Counted from the stretch's first letter, positions 1 to 9,150 are shown. The stretch is 64,000 bases of DNA from JABSQH01 sp039177505 (GCA_039177505.1 JBCDFR010000004.1:45042-109041); one strand, 5' to 3'. Program-made: numbers and translations. The notes: a model not told the origin generated them from the letters alone.

Positions 1-559
1 CGTCGGGGTCTTGTGGCAGCCCGGCGACGACGAGTGCCACCGGTCGGTCCTGGCGCACCAGGTGCTGAACGGCATTACCGACGTAGCCGGCCTCGTCACG
101 CGAGGCGCTGTGGATCTCATCGACCGTGATGAGCAACCCGTTCGGTGCGTCGCGCTGATCGAGCCCATCAGCGATCACGTCGCGCAACGTTGCTTCGACC
201 TGTTCGGGGTCCGACAGCTCCAATGCCACACCGCCGATCGGTGTCGACACCCCGCCGCTGCGAACACGGCGCGGCGGCTCAGCGATCGTTTCGCGTTGAA
301 CACGCTGCGCAACCCGTTTCCACAACGACCACGGACTTTGACCGTCCTCTTGAACGACGGCCCATCCGGCCCCCGCAGCGAGGTCCTGGATTTCGTTTAA
401 CAGCACCGTCTTGCCAGAGCCTCGACGGCCGCGCAACCATGTCGTGCGATGCGGATCGTAGGACCCACCGAAGGCCCGACTGATCTCTGCCAACACTTGA
501 TCTCGCCCCACGAGTAGATGTGGCGATGTCCCGAAACCGGGAGTGAAAGGATTCTCCAC
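1..559 (-). CDS. AAA-family ATP-binding protein (partial, C-terminus outside window)
   Basis: Reading leftward from a GTG at 559, an open frame runs off the left edge, giving about 186 residues. It has a Walker A motif (GRRGSGKT, near residue 50) and a Walker B-like stretch (LLITVDEIH, near residue 155), the layout of Orc1/Cdc6-like or signal-transduction AAA ATPases that sense NTP and oligomerise. A GGAGG ribosome-binding site lies 7 nt before the GTG, which supports that start. An AT-rich inverted repeat lies just upstream. The C-terminal half, which would show whether a helix-turn-helix or nuclease domain follows, is missing, so the role is unknown. Confidence 0.75.
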   Translation of the reverse strand, partial: MENPFTPGFGTSPHLLVGRDQVLAEISRAFGGSYDPHRTTWLRGRRGSGKTVLLNEIQDLAAGAGWAVVQEDGQSPWSLWKRVAQRVQRETIAEPPRRVRSGGVSTPIGGVALELSDPEQVEATLRDVIADGLDQRDAPNGLLITVDEIHSASRDEAGYVGNAVQHLVRQDRPVALVVAGLPQDPD

Positions 560-581
560 TAGCCGACCTCCACGGTGAATG

Positions 582-612
582 TCGGTATATTCGACGTAAA
601 GTAATATACCGA
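582..612. promoter_or_regulatory. AT-rich inverted repeat between divergent genes
   Basis: TCGGTATAT at 582-590 is exactly repeated in inverse as ATATACCGA at 604-612, with a 13-nt spacer. Allowing two mismatches the arms extend to 14 bp each. It is markedly more AT-rich than its surroundings and lies in the divergent promoter region between the AAA ATPase and the tautomerase gene. An operator or a promoter-associated site is the likely reading; the binding protein is unknown. Confidence 0.45.
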
Positions 613-641
613 AGTTCACCGCGCTTCCAGGATCGCCGCTC

Positions 642-664
642 GAAGATGAGGTAGCCTCATCTTC
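642..664. promoter_or_regulatory. Palindromic operator over the -10 box of the tautomerase-TetR operon
   Basis: Perfect 10-bp arms (GAAGATGAGG and CCTCATCTTC) are separated by 3 nt. The right half overlaps a -10-like TAGCCT at 652-657, which is 7 nt from the ATG at 665, so the promoter looks leaderless. The operon encodes a TetR repressor, and TetR dimers typically bind such palindromes, so autoregulation is the simple inference. Confidence 0.65.
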
Positions 665-1114
665 ATGCCAATCGCCACAGTTCGCGTCCCGTCCGACTCC
701 TTCGACGACGATCTCCGTCGCGCCATCGTCAACGACCTCACCTCGGCGATCGCCGATGCCGAGCAGATCCCGACCGAGCCCGAAATCCAAGGCCAGATCG
801 TGATCCTGTGGGACGAAATCGACGCGCCTCACGTTCACGTCAACGGCGCGGAGGTCGCCGAGTTCGGCGTCCCGGTGTTCGTCGACATCCAGCCACCGGC
901 CGGCGCACTCGAGCAAGCGCGCATGGACGCCTTCGTCGAGGCGGTCGATCGATCGTTCCGCGACCACCCGCCGGCCGACGGCCGACCCGTGTTCACATCG
1001 GTCATCGTGAGCGACGTTGGTGACGGCAGATGGGGTATCGACGGCCAGGTGCGCCACCTCGGTGATTTCGCCAGAGCGGCCGGGTACCGCCACCTCCAGC
1101 ACCTCGTCTCGTGA
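665..1114 (+). CDS. Tautomerase-superfamily protein (4-oxalocrotonate tautomerase / MIF fold)
   Basis: The 149-residue protein begins Met-Pro-Ile, placing proline at the mature N-terminus. In the tautomerase superfamily this Pro1 is the catalytic base. At about 150 residues it is longer than the 60-75-residue 4-OT subunits and looks like a fused two-domain type, as in the cis-CaaD and malonate semialdehyde decarboxylase group. The C-terminal part contains the GRWGIDGQ segment. Substrate is unknown. The stop overlaps the start of the TetR gene by 4 bp (GTGA), so the two form one operon under the palindrome at 642-664. A small keto-enol substrate or xenobiotic is a plausible inducer. Confidence 0.8.
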   Translation: MPIATVRVPSDSFDDDLRRAIVNDLTSAIADAEQIPTEPEIQGQIVILWDEIDAPHVHVNGAEVAEFGVPVFVDIQPPAGALEQARMDAFVEAVDRSFRDHPPADGRPVFTSVIVSDVGDGRWGIDGQVRHLGDFARAAGYRHLQHLVS

Positions 1115-1683
1115 CAGTCGCCCAAGGCCGACGCCCGGTCCAGCAACGGGGCATCGAGAAACGGAACTCGATCCTCGACGCAGCGGCACATCAACTCCGT
1201 CGGCGCGGACTCCCAATCAACCTCACCGCAGTGGCCGAGATGGCCGAGGTCCCGATCGGGTCCGTCTACCAGTACTTCCCATCGCACGCCGCGCTGATCG
1301 TCGGGCTCGCCGAACGACACCTGCGCACGGTGGGAGGTGAGATCGTCAACCAACTGGTCGACGGAGACACCGTCGCCGATGCGCCCGACGCGATCGAGAG
1401 CGCACTGCGGGCCTACCTCGCCGTCGCCGACGACCCGCTGCAGGTTGCGATCATGCGGGCGATCCGCGCCGACGACGCACTCCGTGCGATCGACCGAAAC
1501 GACACACAAGCGAACGCCCGACGTCTCGCCACGAAGCTCGCCGCTGGGGGTGTCGCGGTGTCGGCGACGCGGCTCGGGCTGGTGATCGATCTCGCCGGCG
1601 AGACGATCCTGCTCCTCGCCGATCGCGATCCCACCCAGCGGGCCGAACTCGCGGACGAGTTCATCGCGCTTGTCACCCGGTGA
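1111..1683 (+). CDS. TetR-family transcriptional regulator
   Basis: The 190-residue protein starts at a GTG that overlaps the preceding stop. Residues about 17-65 form a typical TetR N-terminal DNA-binding domain: the ILDAAAHQL helix, then a helix-turn-helix (LTAVAEMAEVPIGSVYQYF) ending in the characteristic YQYFP. The rest is the variable ligand-binding and dimerisation domain, with no family-specific motif I can recognise. It probably represses its own operon with the upstream tautomerase through the 10-3-10 palindrome at 642-664. Confidence 0.9.
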   Translation: MTVAQGRRPVQQRGIEKRNSILDAAAHQLRRRGLPINLTAVAEMAEVPIGSVYQYFPSHAALIVGLAERHLRTVGGEIVNQLVDGDTVADAPDAIESALRAYLAVADDPLQVAIMRAIRADDALRAIDRNDTQANARRLATKLAAGGVAVSATRLGLVIDLAGETILLLADRDPTQRAELADEFIALVTR

Positions 1684-2151
1684 CCCGGTCGAGATCGAAA
1701 GTGTGGTCCTACGCAAGGCCCGTTCCGGGGAGCGATGTGGGCTTGTCGAGCGCGACGCAGAGCACCTAGCGCACGATCGCAGATTGGCGTCTTTGGTCTC
1801 CAGAAATCGGGCCGGTGGGTGTCAACGGACCCGACACCTCGTCGAGACCGTCGATTCGACCGGGATCAGATCGGTGTCTCGGCCCCCATCTCACCTACTG
1901 ATACGCGACCCAGCTCCTCGATTGCCGCCGAGGCGAGCGCCTCGCAGCCCATTGGGCTGGGGTGGCTCGGTCGGCGGACCACATCTTGGCCGAGCTCAGT
2001 ACGTCGTTCGCGTCGATCACCCTCAACTGCGGATACGTGCGTCTCGACCGGCTCAAGTGGCTGTCGAGTTGCCCGATGCGGCTTCGAAGCCGTGTCGATT
2101 CGGTCGTGGGCAGCAGAGTGAAGTTGCGCACGCGACCTATCAGATGTCTGG
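1684..2151. other. Intergenic region without a supported gene
   Basis: Between the TetR stop and the 3' end of tRNA-Arg there are 468 bp. Several open frames exist on both strands, but none has a ribosome-binding site, a recognisable domain or convincing amino-acid composition (they are Arg/Ser-rich, as expected for non-coding frames in GC-rich DNA). No terminator hairpin, direct repeat of the tRNA 3' end, or insertion-sequence end was recognised. Confidence 0.5.
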
Positions 2152-2227
2152 TGGCGCCCCTGGCAGGGATCGAACCTGCGACGCACGGTTTAGGAAACCG
2201 ACGCTCTATCCACTGAGCTACAGGGGC
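2152..2227 (-). tRNA. tRNA-Arg (anticodon CCT)
   Basis: On the minus strand a full cloverleaf can be folded. The acceptor stem is GCCCCTG/CAGGGGC, the D-stem GCTC/GAGC, the anticodon loop TTCCTAA with anticodon CCT (reads AGG), and the T-arm GCAGG-TTCGATC-CCTGC. The discriminator base is G and the 3' CCA is encoded. Position 27-43 appears as a T-T mismatch; the other four anticodon-stem pairs are canonical. Confidence 0.93.
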
Positions 2228-2497
2228 TGAGGCGGCTGCCAACCGCCGAACTGACGTCGAAGTCAACCGGTACAACCCGTTCTCTGCAAGCGCTCTCCGC
2301 CGCAATCGGTGCCGCTCGACGAATGCGCGTAGCGCCAACAGACGGCCGCACATACCACAGATCGGATTGGCTACAGTCCCACCCATCGGTACGTCGGGCG
2401 GACGGAGTACAGCGGAAGGTCCCGGATCGGCAACGGTGGACAAGATGGCGACACCTGGCAGCACTGACGCCTCGCTGCCGATCGGACACGGGCACGC

Positions 2498-3292
2498 ATG
2501 AACTCCGAGAACCAACCAGACCTCTCGCCGAAGATCGCTCCGTCGTCACCGACCGAGCGGCTCGACGGCGTCATCGCAGTGACTCGCACTCGCGTCTGGA
2601 TGGGGCTGGCCGCACTGGCCGTCACTGTCGCGGGACTCGCGGTGTGGGCCGCCTTGGCAGAGATCAGCGTGACCACGGACTTGCGCGGAGTAGCGATCTC
2701 GGGAGGTGCATTCACCCAGGTCAGCGCAAGCGATGCAGGTGTATTGGTCGAATACACGGCGCCGGTCGGTTCCACGGTGGTGACGGGCGACGAGATCGCG
2801 GTGCTCTCGAACAACGGCCAGACCAGCACCGTCCCGGCGCCGATCGACGGTGTCGTCGCGTCGCACGTCGCAGGCGTCGGCGCCGCAGTGGCGGAGTCCG
2901 ACACCGTCGCGATCATCGAACCCAACGGGCAACCGACAGTGCGCGCGTTCGTGTCGACGGCCGACATCCAAGAGCTTCATGTCGGCGATAAAGCGATCAT
3001 CTCGTTCGATCAACTCGACAACAACTTCGCGCCGGTCGAGGGCGTCGTCGCAGCCGTGTCGCCGTTGCCACTCGATCTCGACGGCGTCGCTCTCGCCGTG
3101 GGAGATCCAGCCCTCGCCACTGTGCTGGTCGATGACGCCGAGGCCGTCGTCGAGGTCGAGATCGAGGTTGCCGACGATGTCGACATCACTACGCTGCGCG
3201 CCGCATCGGAGGACGGGGCGACGGGGTTCTTCACGGCCGACGTAACGATCATCCTTCGGCGCGAGACGCCGTTGCAGTTCATTCTCCCGTGA
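2498..3292 (+). CDS. HlyD-type membrane fusion protein of a peptide-export system
   Basis: The 264-residue protein has a cytoplasmic N-terminus, one transmembrane helix at about residues 33-53, and two lipoyl-like half motifs outside the membrane (around 85-130) followed by a beta-barrel-like region. This is a short periplasmic-adaptor-like protein of the HlyD family. It overlaps the following C39-peptidase ABC exporter by 4 bp (GTGA). In the known NHLM bacteriocin export systems a short HlyD protein sits directly before two ABC exporters, as here. Its job is presumably to couple the exporters to the cell envelope. A possible 18-codon frame (2445-2501) overlaps its start; its significance is doubtful. 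Confidence 0.8.
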   Translation: MNSENQPDLSPKIAPSSPTERLDGVIAVTRTRVWMGLAALAVTVAGLAVWAALAEISVTTDLRGVAISGGAFTQVSASDAGVLVEYTAPVGSTVVTGDEIAVLSNNGQTSTVPAPIDGVVASHVAGVGAAVAESDTVAIIEPNGQPTVRAFVSTADIQELHVGDKAIISFDQLDNNFAPVEGVVAAVSPLPLDLDGVALAVGDPALATVLVDDAEAVVEVEIEVADDVDITTLRAASEDGATGFFTADVTIILRRETPLQFILP

Positions 3293-5472
3293 GTGACACC
3301 GTCGACAGTCGCACTCAACGGCGGGGCGTGCGAACCCCATCAGTGCTGCAGATCGAAGCCACCGAGTGCGGCGCTGCCTCGTTGGCGATGATCCTCGGCT
3401 ACTTCGGACGCCACGTCACACTCGAGGAGCTGCGCGTCGCGATGGCGGTCTCCCGCGACGGCGTATCGGCGCGACGAATCGTGGAGGTCGCTCGGACCCA
3501 CAAGCTGTCGGCGGGAGGGCAGCGTCGCTCGGTCGACCAGCTCAACTACTGCCCAGTCCCGTTCATCGCATTCATGGCCGACTCGCACTTCCTCGTCGTC
3601 GAAGCCATCCGATCGGACCGCGTGCGAGTGAACGACCCCGGCTCTGGACGGCGTTGGATTCCGATGGACGACTTTCGAGCCGAGTACTCCGGGATCGTCT
3701 TGCACTTCGCACCGACCGAGGACTTCGAGGAGCGCCGCGCCCCCCACCGTGAACATCCTCTGGCAGAAATGCTCGCGCTTGCGCGTCGGTCGCCATCGGG
3801 CCTGGTGGCAGCGTTCCTTGCAGGCATGCTGCTCGTCGTACCGACCGTGGTCGGTGCGCTGCTCACTTCGCTGTTCGTCGAACAGGTACTCGATGCCGGT
3901 GAGGGAGTCTGGGTTGGCCGGATTCTGGCCGTCGCAACGATCGTCGCGGTCGCCACGTTGGGTCTCGTTGCGTTGCAGCAGCGGGTGTTGTTACGAATGC
4001 AGACACGACTATCGATCGCGATGTCATGGCGGTTCGTCGACCGCCTCCTCCGGCTGCCGATGTCGTACTTCTCGGCGCGGTACGAAGGCGGCCTCGTCAC
4101 GCGCATCGAGCTCAACTCATCGTTGGCTCAGCTCGTCTCGGTACAGCTCACCACCGTGATGATCTCGCTCGTCACGATGACCCTGTATGCGGTCGTCCTG
4201 CTCTGGATCGACACATGGCTCGGCCTACTCGCCATCGTTGTTGCGACGCTCAACGCTGTTGCGCTGACCGCCGTTGCGCGGCAACGTATCGATACCAGCC
4301 GCCAGGTCCAGGTCAGTCAGCTTCGTCTCGATGGTCGCACCTACTTGGGCGCCAGCCAATTGGAGGACATCAAGGCCACCGGTGCCGACCAAGAGTTCTT
4401 CGAGGGCTGGACCGGCAACCAAGTGCCGGCGATCAACACCGAACAGCGCTACGGGTTGATCACCCAGGCGCTGCTGATCGCTCCGGTGTTCCTCTCCACG
4501 CTGAGCACCGTCGCCGTGCTCGGCGTGGGTGGGTGGCTCGTGATCGATGGCCGATTGAACGTTCCGCAACTGATCGGTTTCCAGGTGCTCATGGCATCGT
4601 TCCTGGCTCCGATCAACGCCTTGGTCGCTGCGTCGGGGCAGTTCCAAGATGCCCAGGCGTGGCTGCAACAGGTCGACGACGTGTTCAACGAACCAGTCGA
4701 CCCCGTGCTCACCGACGGCGCCGACGACGACCCGACCGAGCCGGTCGACCGTTTGGAGGGGTCGGTCGAACTGCGCAACGTCACATTCGGCTACACGCCA
4801 GGCGCGGCGCCCGCCGTCGATGATGTGTCGGTGCGGATCGCGCCAGGCCAACGAGTGGCCATCGTCGGCCGGACCGGCAGCGGAAAGTCGACGCTCGCCA
4901 GCCTCGTGGCGGGCCTCTACCAGCCGTGGTCGGGCGAGATCCTGTTCGACGGCCGCAGACGGCACGAATATCCCGCTGCGGTGATGACTTCGTCGCTCGC
5001 CAAGGTCGACCAATCGATCATGCTGTTCGCCGGAAGCATCGCCGAGAACGTGCGGCTGTGGGACGACACGATTTCGGCGGAGCGCATGATTCGGGCCGTC
5101 GAAGACGCCGCCATCGCAGAGGAGCTGTTCGCCAAGCGAGGCGGGCTGTCCTACGAACTCGCCGACAGCGGCCGCAACCTCAGCGGCGGCCAACGCCAAC
5201 GGCTCGAGATCGCCCGAGCGCTCGCCGGCGATCCAACGATCGTGGTGCTCGACGAAGCCACCAGCGCACTCGACCCCCTGACCGAGGAACGCATCGATCA
5301 ACAGCTTCGACGCCGTGGATGTACGTGTCTGATCATCGCCCACCGGTTGTCGACCATCCGCGACTGCGACCAGATCCTCGTGCTCGACGGCGGTGTCGTC
5401 GCCGAGAGCGGCACCCACGACGAGCTCATCGCCAACGGCAGCATCTACCCGGACTTGGTGGCCGGTGGCTGA
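3289..5472 (+). CDS. ABC exporter with N-terminal C39 peptidase (NHLM-type ABC1)
   Basis: 727 residues with a GTG start. Residues about 15-140 form a C39 double-glycine peptidase with all catalytic residues visible: Cys27 in TECGAAS, His100 in DSHFLVV and Asp116 in NDPGSG. A six-helix exporter membrane domain follows (about 165-450). The nucleotide-binding domain has Walker A GRTGSGKST, signature LSGGQRQR and Walker B VVLDEATSALD. Such proteins cut a leader after Gly-Gly and export the core peptide. It overlaps the HlyD gene by 4 bp and the next exporter by 8 bp. No substrate peptide gene with a GG leader was found nearby. Confidence 0.9.
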   Translation: MSDTVDSRTQRRGVRTPSVLQIEATECGAASLAMILGYFGRHVTLEELRVAMAVSRDGVSARRIVEVARTHKLSAGGQRRSVDQLNYCPVPFIAFMADSHFLVVEAIRSDRVRVNDPGSGRRWIPMDDFRAEYSGIVLHFAPTEDFEERRAPHREHPLAEMLALARRSPSGLVAAFLAGMLLVVPTVVGALLTSLFVEQVLDAGEGVWVGRILAVATIVAVATLGLVALQQRVLLRMQTRLSIAMSWRFVDRLLRLPMSYFSARYEGGLVTRIELNSSLAQLVSVQLTTVMISLVTMTLYAVVLLWIDTWLGLLAIVVATLNAVALTAVARQRIDTSRQVQVSQLRLDGRTYLGASQLEDIKATGADQEFFEGWTGNQVPAINTEQRYGLITQALLIAPVFLSTLSTVAVLGVGGWLVIDGRLNVPQLIGFQVLMASFLAPINALVAASGQFQDAQAWLQQVDDVFNEPVDPVLTDGADDDPTEPVDRLEGSVELRNVTFGYTPGAAPAVDDVSVRIAPGQRVAIVGRTGSGKSTLASLVAGLYQPWSGEILFDGRRRHEYPAAVMTSSLAKVDQSIMLFAGSIAENVRLWDDTISAERMIRAVEDAAIAEELFAKRGGLSYELADSGRNLSGGQRQRLEIARALAGDPTIVVLDEATSALDPLTEERIDQQLRRRGCTCLIIAHRLSTIRDCDQILVLDGGVVAESGTHDELIANGSIYPDLVAGG

Positions 5473-8134
5473 GCCAGCGAACACGGCAGACGCCGAACCA
5501 GAACACGAGATGCTTGGCGCGCTCGGCGTCGAGCGCACGATCGGCGCCGAGTCGGTGTTGTCCTGCGGGTCCGACCACGCGTGGTTCATCGTGCAGGGCC
5601 GCGTGTCGCTGTTCTTGCAACACGTCGACGACGAGCCCGGCCGACGTCGATTCATCGCCACGACCGGCGAGCGCACGCTCGTGTGGCCCGGCACGGGATG
5701 GACCCCGCCCGCGCATTGGCGGGTCATCGCCGTGCCCGAACCACTCACCGTCGTGCGCGACATCCCAGTCGCTGTACTGACTGAGGAACGAGTCGCTCAT
5801 ACGGCCGACGTCGAAGCTCGGAACTTCGTCCACGCCGTCGCGTCAAGACTCGGGGCCCACACCGCCGACCGCGACGAGATGCCCAACGGCGACGATGCCA
5901 ACGCGTCGGCGGCAACCCGATTCGCCGATCTCATCGAGTCCGCAGTGGAACGCGCACTCGCCGCCGATCGCACGGCCGCCAGCGACGTGATGAGGAGCCA
6001 GGCCGCCGCCGCGGCTCGACTCGCCGATGCCGTGCATGGACTGGAAGGCGTCACGGCAACGACGCCGCACGCTGTAGCCCATGAGCAACGCGACATGCTC
6101 GTGCGCGTCATGCAGCGTCTCGGCGACGAGATCGGGGTGCAGGTTCCCGACCTCAACCACGAGCTCGACGACCCGCACGAGGTGCTCGAAGAGCTCTGCA
6201 GAAGCGCCGGAATCCGGCGACGACCGATCACTCTGCAGCGCGGCTGGTGGACCGACACCGGCGCTCCGTTCATCGGTTTCGCCGACCGGGGGCGTCGCCC
6301 TGTTGCGGTGTTCGTGCGCCGCAACCGGTGGGTCGCATTCGATCCGACCGATGCTTCCCAGCGCGTCGTCGACGAGCGATTCGCCAACGATCTCGCAGGA
6401 ACCGCCGAAGCGGTCTACCCGCCCTTGCCCGAGGGGCCGGTCACCGCACGGCAGATGATCAGATTCGCACTCGGCACGTCACGAGCGGACCTCGGCTTGC
6501 TGGTCGGGGCCGGTGCTCTTGCCGGGCTCTTGGCACTGGTCATTCCGATCGCAGTGAGCATCGTGTACGACTCGATCATCCCCGCCAATGAGGGCTGGCT
6601 GCTGGCGAGCGTGATCGCAATGCTCCTCGGCGCAGGAGCCACCGCCTCGCTGGCCTCGATCAGTCGAAACCTCGCGCTCGTCCGCATCCAAGGCACAACA
6701 CAAGCACGGGCGGATCCGGCGGTCATCGATCGACTGCTCCGCATCGAATCGGAGCAGATGCGCACTTGGACCGCTGGCGATATCGCGAACCGGATCATCG
6801 GCCTCCAACGGATCCGCAATCAGCTCGCCGGATCGGTGGCAACCGCGTTCCTCACGCTGATCTTCTCCACGATCAGCCTCGTGCTGATCTTCGTCTACTC
6901 CCCGCTGCTCGGGGTCGTGGCGACGATTGCGCTTACGATCGCCCTCTCGATCATTGCGCTGCTGACCCGCTCGTGGATCCGCTGGGAACAAGAGGCCTTT
7001 GACCACGCCGGGCGGGTGTCGGCGCTGTTGTTCGAGGCGATCGGCGGCATCTCCAAGTTGCGCGTTGCCGGAGCACAACCGCGACTCGTCGCGCGCTGGG
7101 CAGAAGAGTACGGCGAGCAGCAACGCGCCACGTTTGCTGCTGGCCGGTTCCGAACTTGGATCACTGCAATCACGAGCGCCCTCCCGGCGCTGGCCATCGT
7201 GCCGGTGTACGCCGTCGCCGGTCTTGCCGTCGCCGACACCGTGCCGTCCGGGCGATTCCTGGCCGTGGCCGTCGCACTCGGCCAACTCACCAGCGCCGTC
7301 GTCGCAGTCTCATTGACCCTCTCATCGGTGCTTGTTGCGGCCCCGTTGTGGCGACGTCTGCAGCCGCTGTTGACGGCGCAGCTCGAATCGCGTGGGGAGG
7401 GACCGGCAGACATACGCGGCCGAGTCGAGATGGTCGGCGTGAGCTTCGCCTATGACAAAGCGCTGTCACCCATCCTGGACGAGGTGTCACTCGTCGCGGA
7501 GCCGGGACAGCTGGTTGCGATCACCGGACCGTCAGGTGTCGGCAAGTCGACTCTGCTCCGGTTGATTCTCGGGCTCGAGCGGCCCGACGAGGGGAGCATC
7601 CAGTTCGACGGTATCGACTCGTCGATGCTCGATATGGCTGCGGTACGCCGCCGCATCGGAGTGGTCAGCCAGAACATCCGACCGATCCCGGGATCGATCG
7701 AGCAGATCATCACCGGCTCGCGATCCGGCCGTGAGGAGCAGGCCTGGGAAGCTGCGGAATTGGCCGGCCTGGCCGACGACATTCGCCAGATGCCCATGGG
7801 GATGAGAACGATCGTGACCGATCGGGGCGGAGCCTTCTCCGGCGGTCAGATCCAGCGGCTGATGATCGCTCGTGCCCTCGCCCGTCGACCGTCGATCTTG
7901 CTGTTCGACGAGGCAACGAGTGCGCTCGATGGACGGACCCAGGCCGACGTCGCCGAACGTTTGGCCGCGCTCGCAGTGACACGAATCGTGATCGCTCACC
8001 GGCTCAGCACGATTCGGGACGCCGACCGGATCTACGTCCTCGACGACGGCCGCGTCGTCGAGCATGGCACCTACGACGAATTGGTGGCCCTGAACGGCAT
8101 GTTCACGCGGTTGGCGCAACGACAGCAGTTGTGA
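5465..8134 (+). CDS. Second ABC exporter with N-terminal extra domain (NHLM-type ABC2)
   Basis: A GTG at 5465, overlapping the previous stop by 8 bp, gives 889 residues; an upstream ATG would overlap 80 bp of the previous gene and is less likely. The first ~330 residues hold a cupin or cyclic-nucleotide-binding-like beta domain and a helical linker, with no C39 peptidase. A transporter membrane domain spans about 345-610. The ATPase domain has Walker A GPSGVGKST, signature FSGGQIQR and Walker B LLFDEATSALD. This domain order matches the non-peptidase partner of NHLM export systems. It probably works as a heterodimer or in parallel with the C39 exporter. Confidence 0.85.
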   Translation: MAEPANTADAEPEHEMLGALGVERTIGAESVLSCGSDHAWFIVQGRVSLFLQHVDDEPGRRRFIATTGERTLVWPGTGWTPPAHWRVIAVPEPLTVVRDIPVAVLTEERVAHTADVEARNFVHAVASRLGAHTADRDEMPNGDDANASAATRFADLIESAVERALAADRTAASDVMRSQAAAAARLADAVHGLEGVTATTPHAVAHEQRDMLVRVMQRLGDEIGVQVPDLNHELDDPHEVLEELCRSAGIRRRPITLQRGWWTDTGAPFIGFADRGRRPVAVFVRRNRWVAFDPTDASQRVVDERFANDLAGTAEAVYPPLPEGPVTARQMIRFALGTSRADLGLLVGAGALAGLLALVIPIAVSIVYDSIIPANEGWLLASVIAMLLGAGATASLASISRNLALVRIQGTTQARADPAVIDRLLRIESEQMRTWTAGDIANRIIGLQRIRNQLAGSVATAFLTLIFSTISLVLIFVYSPLLGVVATIALTIALSIIALLTRSWIRWEQEAFDHAGRVSALLFEAIGGISKLRVAGAQPRLVARWAEEYGEQQRATFAAGRFRTWITAITSALPALAIVPVYAVAGLAVADTVPSGRFLAVAVALGQLTSAVVAVSLTLSSVLVAAPLWRRLQPLLTAQLESRGEGPADIRGRVEMVGVSFAYDKALSPILDEVSLVAEPGQLVAITGPSGVGKSTLLRLILGLERPDEGSIQFDGIDSSMLDMAAVRRRIGVVSQNIRPIPGSIEQIITGSRSGREEQAWEAAELAGLADDIRQMPMGMRTIVTDRGGAFSGGQIQRLMIARALARRPSILLFDEATSALDGRTQADVAERLAALAVTRIVIAHRLSTIRDADRIYVLDDGRVVEHGTYDELVALNGMFTRLAQRQQL

Positions 8135-9150
8135 CCCTCGCGAGTCCGAAGCTGGCACAGCTCCGACCGCCCTACGCGGGCTCCAGACCTGAGATAATCG
8201 AGAGTGTGAGTCCCCTCCGTCGCTACGCCGGTTACCTCTCCGACAACGATCGATGGATCCGGTTTGAGCACCGCCCCGGCGACGTCGTGATCTCGACACC
8301 ACCCAAAAGCGGGACCACGTGGACCCAGATGTTGTGTGCGCTGATGGTGTTCGACGGATCGCAGTTTCCCGACAAGCTCGACGCCATCAGCCCATGGCTC
8401 GATTCGAACATCCGCACCGAGCGAGAGGTGTTTGCCACCTATGCCCGGCAGGACCACCAGCGGTTCATCAAAACCCACACCCCGCTCGACGGACTCCCGA
8501 TGCGCGATGACGTGCGCTACATCGTCGTCGCACGCGACCCGCGCGACGTGTTCGAATCGTGGCAAAATCATCGGGCCAACATCGACCGCGAGCAGCAGGT
8601 CCAACTCATTCGCGACGCATGTGCCTCCGAGGGCCGACCCATACCGGAGCTGCCAGCAGAACTCGTCGCGCCGACGAGGGCGATCGAACAATTTCGAACC
8701 TACGTCGACGCCGAAGCAACGACCGACATCGCCGTCAACCTCGCCAACGTGCTCCACCACATCGACACCGGATGGCAACGGCGCCACGAACCCAACGTGA
8801 CCGTCTTCCACTTCCTCGACTACCAACGCGATCTGGTCAGCGAGATGAAACGGCTGGCGTTGTTCTGCGGGTTCGACATCGCCGCCGAACGAATCGCCGA
8901 ACTCGCCCCGGCAGCGAGCCTGACGTCGATGCGCAGCCGATCGGCAGAGCTGATCCCCGAGGCTTCGATGTCCGACTTCTGGAAGGACAAAGACCGCTTC
9001 TTCCGGTCCGCCGCACGCGGCGAGTGGCAAACGCACTTCTCCGCCGAAGACCTCGCCCACTACGACCGGCGTGCCCGCACACTGGCGGGCGACGACCTCT
9101 TCCGATGGATCCACGACGAGTCCCACGATGCGGGCACCACGACCGAGTGA
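8131..9150 (+). CDS. Sulfotransferase (PAPS-dependent)
   Basis: Up to 339 residues. The PAPS 5'-phosphosulfate loop PKSGTTW is at residues 58-64, and the 3'-phosphate-binding region (VARDPRDVFES) follows around 130-140, both hallmarks of cytosolic-type sulfotransferases. The GTG at 8131 overlaps the exporter stop by 4 bp. A second GTG at 8206 is also possible and would give a more usual N-terminus. Because it is translationally coupled to the export operon, it may sulfate the exported product or a lipid partner; this is inference. Confidence 0.85.
   Translation: MTLASPKLAQLRPPYAGSRPEIIESVSPLRRYAGYLSDNDRWIRFEHRPGDVVISTPPKSGTTWTQMLCALMVFDGSQFPDKLDAISPWLDSNIRTEREVFATYARQDHQRFIKTHTPLDGLPMRDDVRYIVVARDPRDVFESWQNHRANIDREQQVQLIRDACASEGRPIPELPAELVAPTRAIEQFRTYVDAEATTDIAVNLANVLHHIDTGWQRRHEPNVTVFHFLDYQRDLVSEMKRLALFCGFDIAAERIAELAPAASLTSMRSRSAELIPEASMSDFWKDKDRFFRSAARGEWQTHFSAEDLAHYDRRARTLAGDDLFRWIHDESHDAGTTTE

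Noticed and set aside
1684..2227. tRNA-Arg as an integration site of a genomic island
   Set aside because: No integrase, no direct repeat of the tRNA 3' end and no mobile gene could be found in the window.
2445..2501. 18-codon frame with GGTGGA before it, overlapping the HlyD start, as a possible export substrate
   Set aside because: No Gly-Gly leader, no conserved leader motif and too short; only the overlap speaks for it.
1895..2515. 206-residue minus-strand open frame across the tRNA gene
   Set aside because: It runs through the tRNA and has no domain or ribosome-binding site.
4225..5763. 512-residue minus-strand open frame
   Set aside because: Antisense of the C39 ABC exporter, which has all catalytic motifs.
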